Below, in pieces: positions 10,661 through 19,740 of a DNA stretch of 64,000 nt. The notes beneath the pieces were generated by a model that saw only the letters and a program-made list of their open reading frames with translations, had not been told where the DNA came from and did not search any database. Origin of the DNA: VAZQ01 sp036555745. Its GTDB lineage: Bacteria > Pseudomonadota > Alphaproteobacteria > Rhizobiales > Xanthobacteraceae. The translations under genes were made by a program, and so were the position numbers. The DNA lies in NCBI GenBank assembly GCA_036555745.1, contig DATBKV010000121.1, positions 46,632-110,631 on the forward strand, in the 5' to 3' direction. Each line of letters starts with the position of its first letter. Position 1 is the first letter of the stretch.

Positions 10661-10719
10661 CGCAACCCCTTAATTTGACGTGAATGACGCGCGCACCAGT
10701 CCGCAGCGCCGTTTGGGGG

Positions 10720-11931
10720 TCAGACCTCCAGCCTAATGATCGAGCAGGGGTCACCGGGCTCGGCTGGCGGCGCACCGGGCGCGCGCACCAGGAGGCAGTC
10801 GGCCTGCGCGAGCGGCGTGAGCATCGAACTGTCCTGCACCGGGGCAGGGGTCGCCACCGGAACCCCGCCGCTGCCGGGCGCGAGCGTGGCACGCAGATAA
10901 TCTGCGCGCTCGTCGTTTGCCGGCAGCGCGCATCCCAGACGGGCCGTCGCCAGCACCGGCGCTACGTCGCGGCGACCGGCCAGCCGCCGCAGCAACGGAA
11001 CCAGGAACAGCACGCCGCACACATAAGCGGAGACCGGGTTGCCCGGCAGCCCGAGAACGTGCATCGGCCCCAGCCTGCCATGCATCATCGGACGGCCCGG
11101 GCGCAGCGCCACCTTCCAGAACGAAAGCGCGAGCCCCTCGCCGGCGAGCGCCTTCTGAACGAGATCGTAATCTCCGACCGAGGCGCCTCCTGAGGTGACG
11201 AGAACGTCGGCGCCAGCCTGGCGTGCCCGTCGCACCGCGGCTGCCGTCTCCGGGACGCGGTCGGGGACGATGCCGAGATCGACGACTTCGCAGCCCTCGC
11301 GGCGCGCCAGCGCCATTGTGGCGTAGCCATTGGAATAGACGATCTCGCCGAAGCGCGGCGTGCAGCCGGGCATTACCAGTTCGTCGCCGGTTGCAAGCAC
11401 CGCCACCTTCGTTCGGCGGTGCACCGGCACGCCCGGATAGTTCATCGCCGCGGCGAGCGCGAGATCGCGGTCGCTGAGGCGATGACCCTTGCGCAGGAGC
11501 ACGTCGCCACGCTTGAAATCGAGTCCGGCGAGGCGGATATGCCGGCCTTTGCCGCTGGTCGTCGTGACCGTGACGGTATCCCCCTCGCGCAGCGTGTTCT
11601 CCTGCATGACGATGGCGTCGGCGCCCGCGGGCAGCACCCCGCCGGTGAAGATGCGCGCCGCTTCGCCGGGGCCGAGCGAACCCTGGAAGGGATGCCCGGC
11701 CGCCACCTCGCCAACGACCCTAAGCTTGACCGGCACCCGGGCCACGTCGGCTGAGCGCACGGCATAGCCGTCCATGGCAGAAACATCGGCCGGCGGCTGA
11801 GTGCGCAACGCCGCGAGATCCGACCCCAGTACGCGGCCATGCGCCTCTGGCAAGGGCGTGGGTTCGGCGGGCAGCGGCTCCGCCCCCGCGAGCACGCGGG
11901 CCAGCGCGTCTGCGACCGGCATCAGCGCCAC
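10720..11931 (-). CDS. moeA: molybdopterin molybdenumtransferase MoeA
   Basis: Inserts molybdate into adenylylated molybdopterin in molybdenum cofactor synthesis (cytoplasm). 403 residues, the normal MoeA length. The four domains are recognisable: the N-terminal region with PPADVSAMDGYAVRS, the beta-rich insertion (GEVAAGHPFQGSLGPGEAARI, IFTGGVLPAGADAIVMQE), the MoCF-binding domain with VLVTSGGASVGDYD, and the C-terminal barrel after GLPGNPVSAYVCG. The ATG at 11931 lies 3 bases after the moaC stop, so both are presumably on the trp transcript. Confidence 0.95.
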   Translation of the reverse strand: MALMPVADALARVLAGAEPLPAEPTPLPEAHGRVLGSDLAALRTQPPADVSAMDGYAVRSADVARVPVKLRVVGEVAAGHPFQGSLGPGEAARIFTGGVLPAGADAIVMQENTLREGDTVTVTTTSGKGRHIRLAGLDFKRGDVLLRKGHRLSDRDLALAAAMNYPGVPVHRRTKVAVLATGDELVMPGCTPRFGEIVYSNGYATMALARREGCEVVDLGIVPDRVPETAAAVRRARQAGADVLVTSGGASVGDYDLVQKALAGEGLALSFWKVALRPGRPMMHGRLGPMHVLGLPGNPVSAYVCGVLFLVPLLRRLAGRRDVAPVLATARLGCALPANDERADYLRATLAPGSGGVPVATPAPVQDSSMLTPLAQADCLLVRAPGAPPAEPGDPCSIIRLEV

Positions 11932-11934
11932 GGT

Positions 11935-12417
11935 TCACTCCTTCGCCCGATAATGCCCCGATCTACCGCCGCGCTTCTCAAGGAGGCGAATACCTTCGAT
12001 GCGCATTCCGCGCTCGGCCGCCTTCACCATGTCGTAGATAGTCAGGCAAGCGAGCGCGACCGCAGTCAACGCTTCCATTTCGACTCCGGTCTGGCCGGTG
12101 ACCTTCACCGTTGCGCGCACATTCAGCCCGGGCGGCTTACGGTTCGGCTCGATGTCGAGCGCGATCTTCGAAACGGAGAGGGGATGGCAGAGGGGAATGA
12201 GCTCGTGCGTCCGCTTTGCCGCCATAATGCCGGCAATTCGGGCAGTGCCGAGCACGTCGCCCTTCTTCGCGTTGCCCGCGAGCACGAGAGCGAGCGTCTC
12301 GGCGGTCATCACCACCCGGCCCTCGGCGACGGCCACCCGTTCGCTCGCCGCTTTCGCGGAGACGTCGACCATGCGCGCCTCACCGCGGCGGCCGAGATGG
12401 CTCAGCTTCAGCGCCAC
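11935..12417 (-). CDS. moaC: cyclic pyranopterin monophosphate synthase MoaC
   Basis: Converts the MoaA product to cyclic pyranopterin monophosphate, the second half of the first step of molybdenum cofactor synthesis. The family core is complete: GEARMVDVSAK near the N-terminus, NAKKGDVLGTARIAGIMAAK, and LIPLCHPL. I chose the GTG at 12417, which gives 160 residues (the usual size), has a GGAG ribosome binding site overlapping the trpC stop codon and starts 4 bases after that stop. The frame runs 18 codons further back into trpC, but those codons are unlikely to be used. Confidence 0.95.
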   Translation of the reverse strand: MALKLSHLGRRGEARMVDVSAKAASERVAVAEGRVVMTAETLALVLAGNAKKGDVLGTARIAGIMAAKRTHELIPLCHPLSVSKIALDIEPNRKPPGLNVRATVKVTGQTGVEMEALTAVALACLTIYDMVKAAERGMRIEGIRLLEKRGGRSGHYRAKE

Positions 12418-12421
12418 GGTC

Positions 12422-13264
12422 TCACTCCGCAGCACCCAACGACTGCCGGCCAGCACCCCGGCGCGGGCCAATCAGCGCCCGTGTTGCGGCCTCGACATCT
12501 TTCTCACGCATGAGGCTCTCACCCACCAGAAACGTCGAAATCCCGACCGCCGCGAGTTGCTCTAGGTCGGCGTGCGAGAAGATGCCGCTCTCGGCAACGG
12601 CAACTCGACCCGCCGGGATCGCCGGGGCAAGCCGCTTGCTGGTGGCGAGCGTGGTCTCGAAGGTCTTGAGATTGCGGTTGTTGACGCCGACGAGCCGGGA
12701 GCGCAGCCGCAAGGCGCGCTCGAGCTCGTGCTCGTCGTGGACCTCGAGCAGGACGTCCATGCCGAATGCGAGGGCTGCGTCCTCCAGGTCCTGCGCCAGC
12801 GCCTCGTCGACCGCCGCCATGATAATCAAGATGCAGTCGGCGCCCCAGGCGCGCGCCTCCGCCACCTGATAAGCGTCGTACATGAAATCCTTGCGCAACA
12901 CCGGAAGCTCGCTGGCGGCGCGCGCGGCGATGAGGTCGTCCGGGCGGCCTTGAAACGATTGCCGGTCCGTCAGCACCGAGAGGCAGGCCGCACCGCCCCG
13001 GGCGTAGGCGTGCGCGAGCGCGGCCGGAGCGAAATCCGCGCGGATCAGGCCGCGCGAGGGGCTTGCCTTCTTGATCTCGGCGATCAGGGCGTATTGGCCG
13101 GCAGCCAGTCGGCGCTCAATGGCGGTGATGAACCCGCGCGGGGGAGGGGCTGATTTGGCATCGCTCTCGATCGTGGCGAAAGAGCGCGTGCGCTTGGCGG
13201 CTGCGATCTCTTCGCGCTTATAGGTCTCGATGCTTGCGAGAATGTCGGCCACGGCGGCCCTCAC
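12422..13264 (-). CDS. trpC: indole-3-glycerol phosphate synthase
   Basis: Closes the indole ring in tryptophan synthesis. 280 residues, a single-function TrpC barrel without a fused TrpF. The signature LIAEIKKASPSRGLIRADF with its catalytic lysines is near residue 60, followed by VLTDRQSFQG, LRKDFMYDAYQV, VGVNNRNLKTFE and AVAESGIFSHAD, all in the barrel order. The GTG start at 13264 overlaps the trpD stop as GTGA, a sign of translational coupling. It is part of the leftward operon ppiD-trpE-trpG-trpD-trpC-moaC-moeA. Confidence 0.97.
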   Translation of the reverse strand: MRAAVADILASIETYKREEIAAAKRTRSFATIESDAKSAPPPRGFITAIERRLAAGQYALIAEIKKASPSRGLIRADFAPAALAHAYARGGAACLSVLTDRQSFQGRPDDLIAARAASELPVLRKDFMYDAYQVAEARAWGADCILIIMAAVDEALAQDLEDAALAFGMDVLLEVHDEHELERALRLRSRLVGVNNRNLKTFETTLATSKRLAPAIPAGRVAVAESGIFSHADLEQLAAVGISTFLVGESLMREKDVEAATRALIGPRRGAGRQSLGAAE

Positions 13265-14277
13265 GCATTCGAAAGCGTGATCAGGCGCTGCAGGCGCCCT
13301 TCCGCTTCCCCGGAGTCGACCGACTTCTGCGCGATCTCGACCGCCTGCTCCAGCGCCTTGGCTCGGCCCGCAACCATCAAGCCGGCCGCAGCGTTCAGCA
13401 CCGCGACGTCGCGGAACGCGCCTTTGCGACCTTTCAGCACCTCGACCAAAGCCTGGGCGTTATGCTTTGCATCGCCGCCGCGGAGAGCCTCGGCCTTGAC
13501 CCGCTGCAATCCCAGCTCCTCGGGATTGATCTCGAACGTGCGCACCGCGCCGCGCTCGAGCGCGGCAACATGAGTCGGCCCTGCCGTCGTGATTTCGTCG
13601 AGACCGTCGGACCCGTGGACGACCCACGCCGCCTCGGTGCCGAGATTCTTGAGCACGTGTGCGAGCGGCTCGATCCATTGGCGCGAGAAGACGCCGACCA
13701 TCTGACGTTTGACGCCGGCCGGATTGGAGAGCGGGCCGAGCAGGTTGAAGATCGTGCGCGTGCCGAGCTCCACCCGCGTCGGCCCGACGTTCTTCATGGC
13801 TGGATGGTGCGCTGGAGCGAACATGAATCCGATGCCGGCCTGCCGGATACAGCGGCCCACGGCCTGCGGCGACAACTCAATGTTCACGCCGAGGGCGGCC
13901 AGCACGTCGGCCGCACCCGAGCGTGAGGACAAGGCACGATTGCCGTGCTTGGCGACGTGGACGCCCGCGCCCGCGACGATGAAGGCCGCGCAGGTCGAAA
14001 TGTTGAACGAGCCGGATGCGTCGCCGCCGGTGCCGACGATGTCGATGGCGTCGGCCGGCGCATGCACGCGCAGCATTTTCTCGCGCATGGCGGTAACCGC
14101 CCCGGTGATCTCGTCGACCGTTTCCCCTCGTACGCGCAGCGCCATCAGCAGCCCGCCCATCTGCGACGGCGTCGCCTCGCCGGACATCATGGTATCGAAA
14201 CCGCGGGCAGCCTCCTCTCGACTCAACGTCGCGCCGGTTGCGGCTTTGGCGATCAATCCTTTGAATTCGTCGGTCAC
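13261..14277 (-). CDS. trpD: anthranilate phosphoribosyltransferase
   Basis: Joins anthranilate and phosphoribosyl pyrophosphate in the second committed step of tryptophan synthesis. 338 residues from the GTG at 14277, the family-like start VTDEFKGLIAKAATG; more distant in-frame codons give a non-conserved extension. The PRPP-binding glycine loop IVGTGGDASGSFNISTCAAF and KHGNRALSSRSGAADVLAALG are present, as is the NLLGPLSNPAG segment. The stop overlaps the trpC start, and trpG ends 55 bases upstream. Confidence 0.97.
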   Translation of the reverse strand: MTDEFKGLIAKAATGATLSREEAARGFDTMMSGEATPSQMGGLLMALRVRGETVDEITGAVTAMREKMLRVHAPADAIDIVGTGGDASGSFNISTCAAFIVAGAGVHVAKHGNRALSSRSGAADVLAALGVNIELSPQAVGRCIRQAGIGFMFAPAHHPAMKNVGPTRVELGTRTIFNLLGPLSNPAGVKRQMVGVFSRQWIEPLAHVLKNLGTEAAWVVHGSDGLDEITTAGPTHVAALERGAVRTFEINPEELGLQRVKAEALRGGDAKHNAQALVEVLKGRKGAFRDVAVLNAAAGLMVAGRAKALEQAVEIAQKSVDSGEAEGRLQRLITLSNA

Positions 14278-14332
14278 ATTCGAGCCTGGTGTTGCGCCTG
14301 AAAGCGTGCGCCGCCGCGCTGGGCGGCCAAAA

Positions 14333-14959
14333 CTACAACACGCGAGCCACGCGGACATCGGTCGGGCGCCGCCCGGCCGACGCGTTCCATGCGGCAGCGA
14401 TGTCGAGGAAATTGCGCAAGATGAGATGGCCGTGCTCCGAGGCGATGCTCTCGGGATGGAACTGAACGCCGTGAACGGGGCGCGTGCGATGGGCGAGGCC
14501 CATGATCAGTTCATCCTCCGTCTCCGCCGTCAGTACGAGCTCGGCGGGCAGGCCCGCACGTTCAACCACCAGCGAATGGTATCGAGTAGCCTTGAATGGC
14601 GCATTGATGCCGCGAAAGATGCCATCGCCCCAGTGCCGAATCTCCGAGAGCTTGCCGTGCACCGGCACCGGGCCGCGTACCACGCGGCCGCCGAACGCCT
14701 GTCCGATGGCCTGATGGCCAAGGCAGACGCCGAGCAGGGGAATAGTCGCGGACGCCTTGTCGATGAGCTCGAGGCAGATGCCGGCGTCGCTCGGTGTGCG
14801 CGGACCGGGGGACAAAACGATGGCGTCGGGATCCATCGCCACGACGCGGTCGGCGGTGATCTTGTCGTTGCGGTGGACGACAACTTCCGCGCCCAGCCCG
14901 CCGAGATAGTGGAACAGGTTGAAGGTGAAGCTGTCGTAGTTGTCGATTAAAACGATCAT
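14333..14959 (-). CDS. trpG: anthranilate synthase glutaminase component
   Basis: Class I glutamine amidotransferase that feeds ammonia to TrpE. 208 residues from the ATG at 14959 (MIVLIDNYDSFTFNLFHYLG). The nucleophile is Cys79 in LLGVCLGHQAIGQAFGG, and the catalytic histidine and glutamate are in VQFHPESIASEHG. It is not fused to TrpE, unlike the TrpE(G) fusion of Rhizobium and Bradyrhizobium; here the two subunits are separate genes 213 bases apart. It could in principle also serve PabB, as in some bacteria, but its place between trpE and trpD argues for tryptophan. Confidence 0.95.
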   Translation of the reverse strand: MIVLIDNYDSFTFNLFHYLGGLGAEVVVHRNDKITADRVVAMDPDAIVLSPGPRTPSDAGICLELIDKASATIPLLGVCLGHQAIGQAFGGRVVRGPVPVHGKLSEIRHWGDGIFRGINAPFKATRYHSLVVERAGLPAELVLTAETEDELIMGLAHRTRPVHGVQFHPESIASEHGHLILRNFLDIAAAWNASAGRRPTDVRVARVL

Positions 14960-15128
14960 GGGGTTCCCGTGCCTGCTCAAGCTCTTAGACGCGGGTGTTG
15001 AGCGAATCAAGGCAGCCCCGCCTGGGGTTCGGTCGGCAAGCTGCGGAGCGCGCGATTTCAGCAGTGGGCGCAAGCGCGTAAGCGTGGGATGCGGCGCCTT
15101 GGACGCCCGCCGCCACCGCGATTTCTCG

Positions 15129-15154
15129 CCGTCACCGGCCGATCCCGGTGACGG
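15129..15154. terminator. strong hairpin just after trpE
   Basis: A perfect 10-base inverted repeat, CCGTCACCGG (15129-15138) and CCGGTGACGG (15145-15154), with a 6-base loop, lies 18 bases beyond the trpE stop in the 213-base trpE-trpG gap. No run of T follows on either strand, so it may be an attenuating or mRNA-stabilising structure rather than a simple intrinsic terminator. Confidence 0.45.
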
Positions 15155-15172
15155 ATCTTGATGCTGGCAAGG

Positions 15173-16690
15173 CTACTGCCCCCGCCTGGCGATACTCGCA
15201 AACCGCTTGGCTTCTTCCGCTGCGCGGAACAAGGCCTTGGCCTTGTCGACACATTCCTGCTGCTCGGATTTGGGATTGGAATCGGCGACGATGCCGGCGC
15301 CGGCCTGGACGTACATGGTTCCGTCCTTGATCAGGGCCGTGCGCAAGACGATGCAGCTGTCGAGCTCGCCCGCGGCGGAGAAATAGCCGACTGCGCCGGC
15401 ATAGAGCCCGCGCTTGTCCTTTTCGAGCTCGTCGATGATCTCCATGGCCCGCACCTTCGGCGCGCCCGAAACGGTGCCGGCCGGAAACCCCGCCGCCAGC
15501 GCGTCGAGGGCGTCGTACCTGGCATCGAGTTGACCCTCGACGTTGGAAACAATGTGCATCACTTGGCTGAAGCGCTCGATGAAGAACTGATCGGTCACTT
15601 TGACGGTGGCAGCGCGCGCAACCCGGCCGACGTCGTTGCGGCCGAGGTCGAGCAGCATCAGATGCTCGGCCCGCTCCTTCTGGTCCGCCAGCAACTCGGC
15701 TTCGAGCGCGCTGTCGTGCTGCGGGGTGGCGCCGCGCGGCCGTGTGCCGGCAAGCGGCCGGATGGTGACCGTGCCCTCGCGCACACGCACGAGGATTTCG
15801 GGGCTGGAGCCCGCCACCGCAAAACCATCGAAGTCTAGGAAATACAGAAATGGCGCCGGATTGACACGTCGCAGCGCGCGATAGAGCGCGAACGGCGGCA
15901 GCTCGAACGGCGCTTCGAAACGCTGCGACAGAACCACTTGGAATATGTCGCCTGCGGCGATGTATTCCTTTGCGACATTCACCATGCGCTCGTATTCGGC
16001 GGGCGTGGTGTTCGAGGACGGCCATACCGTCAGCGGACCGGCCGGGGTATTGGGCGGGGCGTGAGCGAGCGGGGCATCGAGGGCCTCTACCACCGCCGCA
16101 AGACGCTCGCTCGCACGCGCGAAGGCGACGTCGGCGCTGATCCCGCTTTGCGGCCGCACCGGCGTGACCACGGTGATGGTATCGGTGACGGCATCGAATA
16201 CGACCACTATCGTGGGGCGCACCAGCACGGCATCCGGGATGCCGATCGGATCAGGATTGGGCTGCGGCAGTTGTTCCATCAGCCGCACCATGTCGTAGCC
16301 GAGATAGCCGAAGATGCCCGCAGCCATGGGCGGCAGCGCCTCGGGCAGCTCGATCCGACTTTCTGCGATGAGCGCGCGCAACGCCGCCAACGGCGGCTGA
16401 GCGCATGGCAGGTAATCGCCGGGATCGACGCGCGCCCGGCGATTGAGCTCGGCACGCCCGGTTATGGTGCGCCAGATGAGATCAGGCTCGAGGCCGATGA
16501 TCGAGTACCGGCCACGCACTGCCCCTCCCTCGACCGACTCCAGGAGAAAGCTGACGGGGCGGGTATTGGTAATCTTCAAGAAGGCGGATACGGGAGTTTC
16601 CAGGTCGGAAACAAGCGTCGTCCACACGACCTGGGCTTCGCCGCGCGCGTAGCGCTTCGCAAAGGCCGTACCTTGCGGCTCGATCTGCAT
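15173..16690 (-). CDS. trpE: anthranilate synthase component I
   Basis: Makes anthranilate from chorismate with ammonia from TrpG. 505 residues, the usual length of stand-alone TrpE. The tryptophan feedback site motif LLES is at residues 49-52, so feedback inhibition is expected. The chorismate-binding half has FQVVLSQRFEAPF, AGSSPEILVRV, PLAGTRPRGAT, DLGRNDVGRVA, SGAPKVRAMEIIDELE and YVQAGAGIVADSNP. It begins 15 bases after ppiD ends, which leaves no room for a leader peptide or attenuator of its own; any tryptophan control of transcription must act further upstream or in the trpE-trpG gap. Confidence 0.97.
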   Translation of the reverse strand: MQIEPQGTAFAKRYARGEAQVVWTTLVSDLETPVSAFLKITNTRPVSFLLESVEGGAVRGRYSIIGLEPDLIWRTITGRAELNRRARVDPGDYLPCAQPPLAALRALIAESRIELPEALPPMAAGIFGYLGYDMVRLMEQLPQPNPDPIGIPDAVLVRPTIVVVFDAVTDTITVVTPVRPQSGISADVAFARASERLAAVVEALDAPLAHAPPNTPAGPLTVWPSSNTTPAEYERMVNVAKEYIAAGDIFQVVLSQRFEAPFELPPFALYRALRRVNPAPFLYFLDFDGFAVAGSSPEILVRVREGTVTIRPLAGTRPRGATPQHDSALEAELLADQKERAEHLMLLDLGRNDVGRVARAATVKVTDQFFIERFSQVMHIVSNVEGQLDARYDALDALAAGFPAGTVSGAPKVRAMEIIDELEKDKRGLYAGAVGYFSAAGELDSCIVLRTALIKDGTMYVQAGAGIVADSNPKSEQQECVDKAKALFRAAEEAKRFASIARRGQ

Positions 16691-16705
16691 AGACTACCGC
16701 ACCGG

Positions 16706-18616
16706 TCAGTCCGAGCCTTCACCGCCCGCGCCGCCAATCACCTGGTTGAGCGCGCTTTGGTTGATGGTCACCCCGACATCGCTTTCGAGCCGCGTAATAT
16801 ATTCGGCAAGTACATTGTCGGAGAGCCCGCGATTGAGCGCCTGCACGAGACGCTTGGCCCCCTCCGAGGCCATATCCAAGCTCGGCACAGTGATGCCGGT
16901 GACGCGGAACACGACCTGTTCTCCCGATTCCCCGGTGTCGGTTTTACCCGCGGCGTCTTTCGCCGTGCGGAAGACGGCATCGACGCCGGTCGGCGACAGC
17001 GGGCCCGAGGCCTCGCCGCGCTTGAGACCGCTCACTGTTTCGACCTTGAGATGATCCTGCGCCGCCACGTCCGCGAGCGTCGAGCCGGCTTTCAACTTGT
17101 CCAGGATTTCGGTCGCCTTGGCGCTGAGGCGGCTGGCGATCTCCTGTTGGCGCCAGCGCGCTTCGACCTTATCCTTTACCTCCTCGAACGAACGCTCGCG
17201 CGAGGGCGTTATGCCAGCCACGTCGAACCAGATGTAGCCGTCCTGCGCTTGCAGCGGGTCGGCCTCGACGCCGACGTCGGTGGTAAATGCCGCGGCGAGC
17301 AGCCGTTGCGCATCGGGGAGGTTCACGGGCGAGCCCGACGGATCGCGACCGGAGCGATCGACCTCGACGGTGCGCGCCTCCAACTTGAAATTGGCGGCTA
17401 CTTCGGCCAGCGACTTTCCCTCCGACCGAGCGTCCTCGATCTTGTTATAGAGGTCGAAAACCTGGTTTTTGGCGCGCGCAGTCGCGAGCTCCTGCTTGAG
17501 CTCGCCGGCGACCTGCTCGAAGGGACGGACCTGCTCAGGCTCGATGTTGAGGACCTCCACGAGCACAGTGCCGAAACGGCCCTGCACGGGGGCGCTGACC
17601 TCGCCCTGCTTGAGCGCGAAAGCGGCCGCGGCAACGGCGGGATCGATGACTGCGGACTTGGGCACAGTGCCGAGATCGATGTCCTTCTCGCTCTTACCGA
17701 GCTCCTTTGCGATTTCGGTGAAGCTGGCGCCTTTCGCGATGCGATCGGCGGCCGCGCGCGCCGCCTCGGGGCTCGGAAAATCGATCTGCAGGATGTGACG
17801 TCGCTCAGGCGTGGTATAGTGCGCGCGCCGTTCTTCGTAGGCGCGCTTGAGATCGGCCTCGGAGACTTCGATCCAGCGTGCCTGCTCGCTCGGGATCAGG
17901 GACACCACCACCAGCTTGCGGTACTCCGGCGCTCGGAACAGCATCTTGCGCTCGTCGAAATACTTGGTGAGCACCTCCGGAGAAGGGGTGGGGATGTCAC
18001 CAGCCTGGGCCTGAGCGAGCAGCACGTATTCGATCGAGCGCTGCTCATTCTGATAGCGGTTCGCGGCCTCTACCAGGGCCTTGGGCGCGTTCAACCCCGA
18101 TGCGACGGTGCCTGCGAGCTGCCGACGCAGGAGTTGGCGACGCTCCTCCGCAACGAAGCGAGCCTCGGTGTAGCCGGCGGCGCGGATGCTCTGCTCGAAG
18201 CGGATGCGGTCGAACTCGCCGTTCGGGCCGCGGAAGGCCGGGTCTGCCATGATCTGCTTGGCAACCTCGGCGTCGGACAAGGCGAGACCGAGCGCATGCG
18301 TACGTTCGTCGAGCACGATCTCGGAAACGAGCTGTCCGATCACCAGCCGGTCGAGCCCGGTCGCGCGCGCCTGTTCCGGGCCGATCGGGCGGCCCGCCTG
18401 GCGCGCGTAACGCTGCAGACGGTCGTTGTAGAAGTTGCGGAACTGCTCGATTGTAATCTCGGTATGCCCGATCTTCGCAACTGTGGAGCGGCCGAAGCCG
18501 CGGAAGATGTCTCCGATTCCCCAGATCGCGAAGCTGATGACCAGGAAGCCGACGACCGCGGCCATCACCGCCTTGCCGAGCCAGTTGGAAGAGGCTTTTC
18601 GGAGACCTCGAAGCAT
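16706..18616 (-). CDS. ppiD: membrane-anchored periplasmic peptidyl-prolyl isomerase, PpiD/SurA-like
   Basis: 636 residues with a short cytoplasmic N-terminus, one membrane helix at about residues 14-38 (AVMAAVVGFLVISFAIWGIG), and a large periplasmic part. The SurA_N-like chaperone region (TEITIEQFRNFYNDRLQRYA) is followed by a parvulin-like domain (ILQIDFPSPEAARAAADRIA through SAVIDPAVAAAAFALKQGEV) and a second helical region. The family helps fold outer-membrane and secreted proteins near the Sec translocon. It starts the leftward operon that continues into trpE and is divergent from tpiA (159 bases). Linking to tryptophan genes is a conserved order in this clade rather than a functional link, as far as I can tell. 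Confidence 0.9.
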   Translation of the reverse strand: MLRGLRKASSNWLGKAVMAAVVGFLVISFAIWGIGDIFRGFGRSTVAKIGHTEITIEQFRNFYNDRLQRYARQAGRPIGPEQARATGLDRLVIGQLVSEIVLDERTHALGLALSDAEVAKQIMADPAFRGPNGEFDRIRFEQSIRAAGYTEARFVAEERRQLLRRQLAGTVASGLNAPKALVEAANRYQNEQRSIEYVLLAQAQAGDIPTPSPEVLTKYFDERKMLFRAPEYRKLVVVSLIPSEQARWIEVSEADLKRAYEERRAHYTTPERRHILQIDFPSPEAARAAADRIAKGASFTEIAKELGKSEKDIDLGTVPKSAVIDPAVAAAAFALKQGEVSAPVQGRFGTVLVEVLNIEPEQVRPFEQVAGELKQELATARAKNQVFDLYNKIEDARSEGKSLAEVAANFKLEARTVEVDRSGRDPSGSPVNLPDAQRLLAAAFTTDVGVEADPLQAQDGYIWFDVAGITPSRERSFEEVKDKVEARWRQQEIASRLSAKATEILDKLKAGSTLADVAAQDHLKVETVSGLKRGEASGPLSPTGVDAVFRTAKDAAGKTDTGESGEQVVFRVTGITVPSLDMASEGAKRLVQALNRGLSDNVLAEYITRLESDVGVTINQSALNQVIGGAGGEGSD

Positions 18617-18775
18617 GCATCATCCGCGGTTGAGAGAGGCGTGCATCATAGGGAGGGGTATCCCGGCTCGCAACCTGCCGGCCCAGCGGCAGGCCGTCAC
18701 AAGCGCGCGCTCTGGCGCCCCCCCGGTTGCTCTGCTAACGGCTTGGCCGGGGAGGAAAAGTCCGGGTAATTCACT

Positions 18776-19531
18776 ATGGCTCGCGCGCCGCGCCGCCCGC
18801 TGGTCGCGGGCAATTGGAAGATGAATGGCCTGCAGGCGTCGGTGGCGGAGTTCCTGCGAATTGCGCAAGGCGCACGGACACTGGCCGCCGTCGACCTGCT
18901 GGTCTGTCCGCCCGCCACGCTGATTGCGCATTTTGCGGCGGCGGCTGGTGAGAGTCCGGTGCGGATCGGGGGTCAGGATTGTCGCCCCGAGCCGGCGGGC
19001 GCTTTTACCGGGGACATCGCAGCCGAAATGCTCAAGGACGCCGGCGCCAGCGCGGTCATCGTCGGGCATTCGGAGCGACGCATCTACCACGGAGAAACCG
19101 ACGCCGACGTCTGCGCAAAGGCGCGCGCAGCACGGCGCGCCGGAATTTGCGCCATCGCCTGCGTGGGCGAGAGCCGCGGCGAACGGGACGGCGGGCGCGC
19201 GCTCGCGGTTGTCGCGAGCCAGCTTGATGGCTCTTTGCCCGAGGGCGCGACCGCGGAGGGCATCGTCGTCGCCTACGAACCGGTCTGGGCGATTGGAAGC
19301 GGGCTGACGCCGACACCGGACGACGTCGCCGAAATGCATGGCTTCATTCGCCGCCGTCTCACCGCACGGTTTGGAACGCAGGGCGAGGGGATGCGCATCC
19401 TCTACGGCGGATCGGTGAAGCCTGCAAACGCCAAGGAGCTCATGAGCGTGGTCGAGGTTGATGGCGCGCTGGTCGGGGGGGCGAGCCTCAAGGCCGAGGA
19501 GTTCCTGGCGATCGCGGGCGTTTATCGCTAG
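18776..19531 (+). CDS. tpiA: triosephosphate isomerase
   Basis: Interconverts dihydroxyacetone phosphate and glyceraldehyde 3-phosphate in central carbon metabolism. 251 residues. The catalytic residues are present: Lys15 in AGNWKMNG, His98 in VIVGHSERR and Glu168 in VAYEPVWAIGSG; the phosphate-binding loop ILYGGSVKP is also intact. The ATG at 18776 is the natural family start, although the purine-rich GGGGAGGAAAAG stretch lies rather far upstream (about 20 bases). It is divergent from ppiD and followed 209 bases later by the dehydrogenase block. Confidence 0.97.
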   Translation: MARAPRRPLVAGNWKMNGLQASVAEFLRIAQGARTLAAVDLLVCPPATLIAHFAAAAGESPVRIGGQDCRPEPAGAFTGDIAAEMLKDAGASAVIVGHSERRIYHGETDADVCAKARAARRAGICAIACVGESRGERDGGRALAVVASQLDGSLPEGATAEGIVVAYEPVWAIGSGLTPTPDDVAEMHGFIRRRLTARFGTQGEGMRILYGGSVKPANAKELMSVVEVDGALVGGASLKAEEFLAIAGVYR

Positions 19532-19740
19532 CCCAGCGTTCGAGTCCTGTGTGCGCCGCCCCACATCGTTGAAGTGCGCTGCGTCCCGGATCTGAGCACG
19601 CCAAGCGGGCTGCGATGCCCCCTCCCGCGCCGACGAAATTCGGATTAGTCTCGTTACAAAATAGAACATGCCCGCGGGCGGCATCGTACTGGCGACCCAG
19701 TGCGCTCCCGTCCGAAGTGGCAGAGCCCGGGGAGGTTGCC

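Noticed and set aside
15938..18769. A very long (943-codon) open frame on the plus strand opposite trpE and ppiD
   Set aside because: It is antisense to two certain genes; high GC removes stops in the complementary frame, and the product is rich in His, Arg and Gly without family features.
18746..18770. GGGGAGGAAAAGTCCGGG upstream of tpiA, like the start of RNase P RNA
   Set aside because: The RNase P RNA universal core does not follow; the tpiA coding region begins within 10 bases. Probably chance plus a ribosome-binding purine tract.
19541..19570. GTTCGAGTCC after tpiA, like a tRNA T-arm
   Set aside because: The flanking bases cannot form the T-stem or acceptor stem, and no D- or anticodon arm is present.
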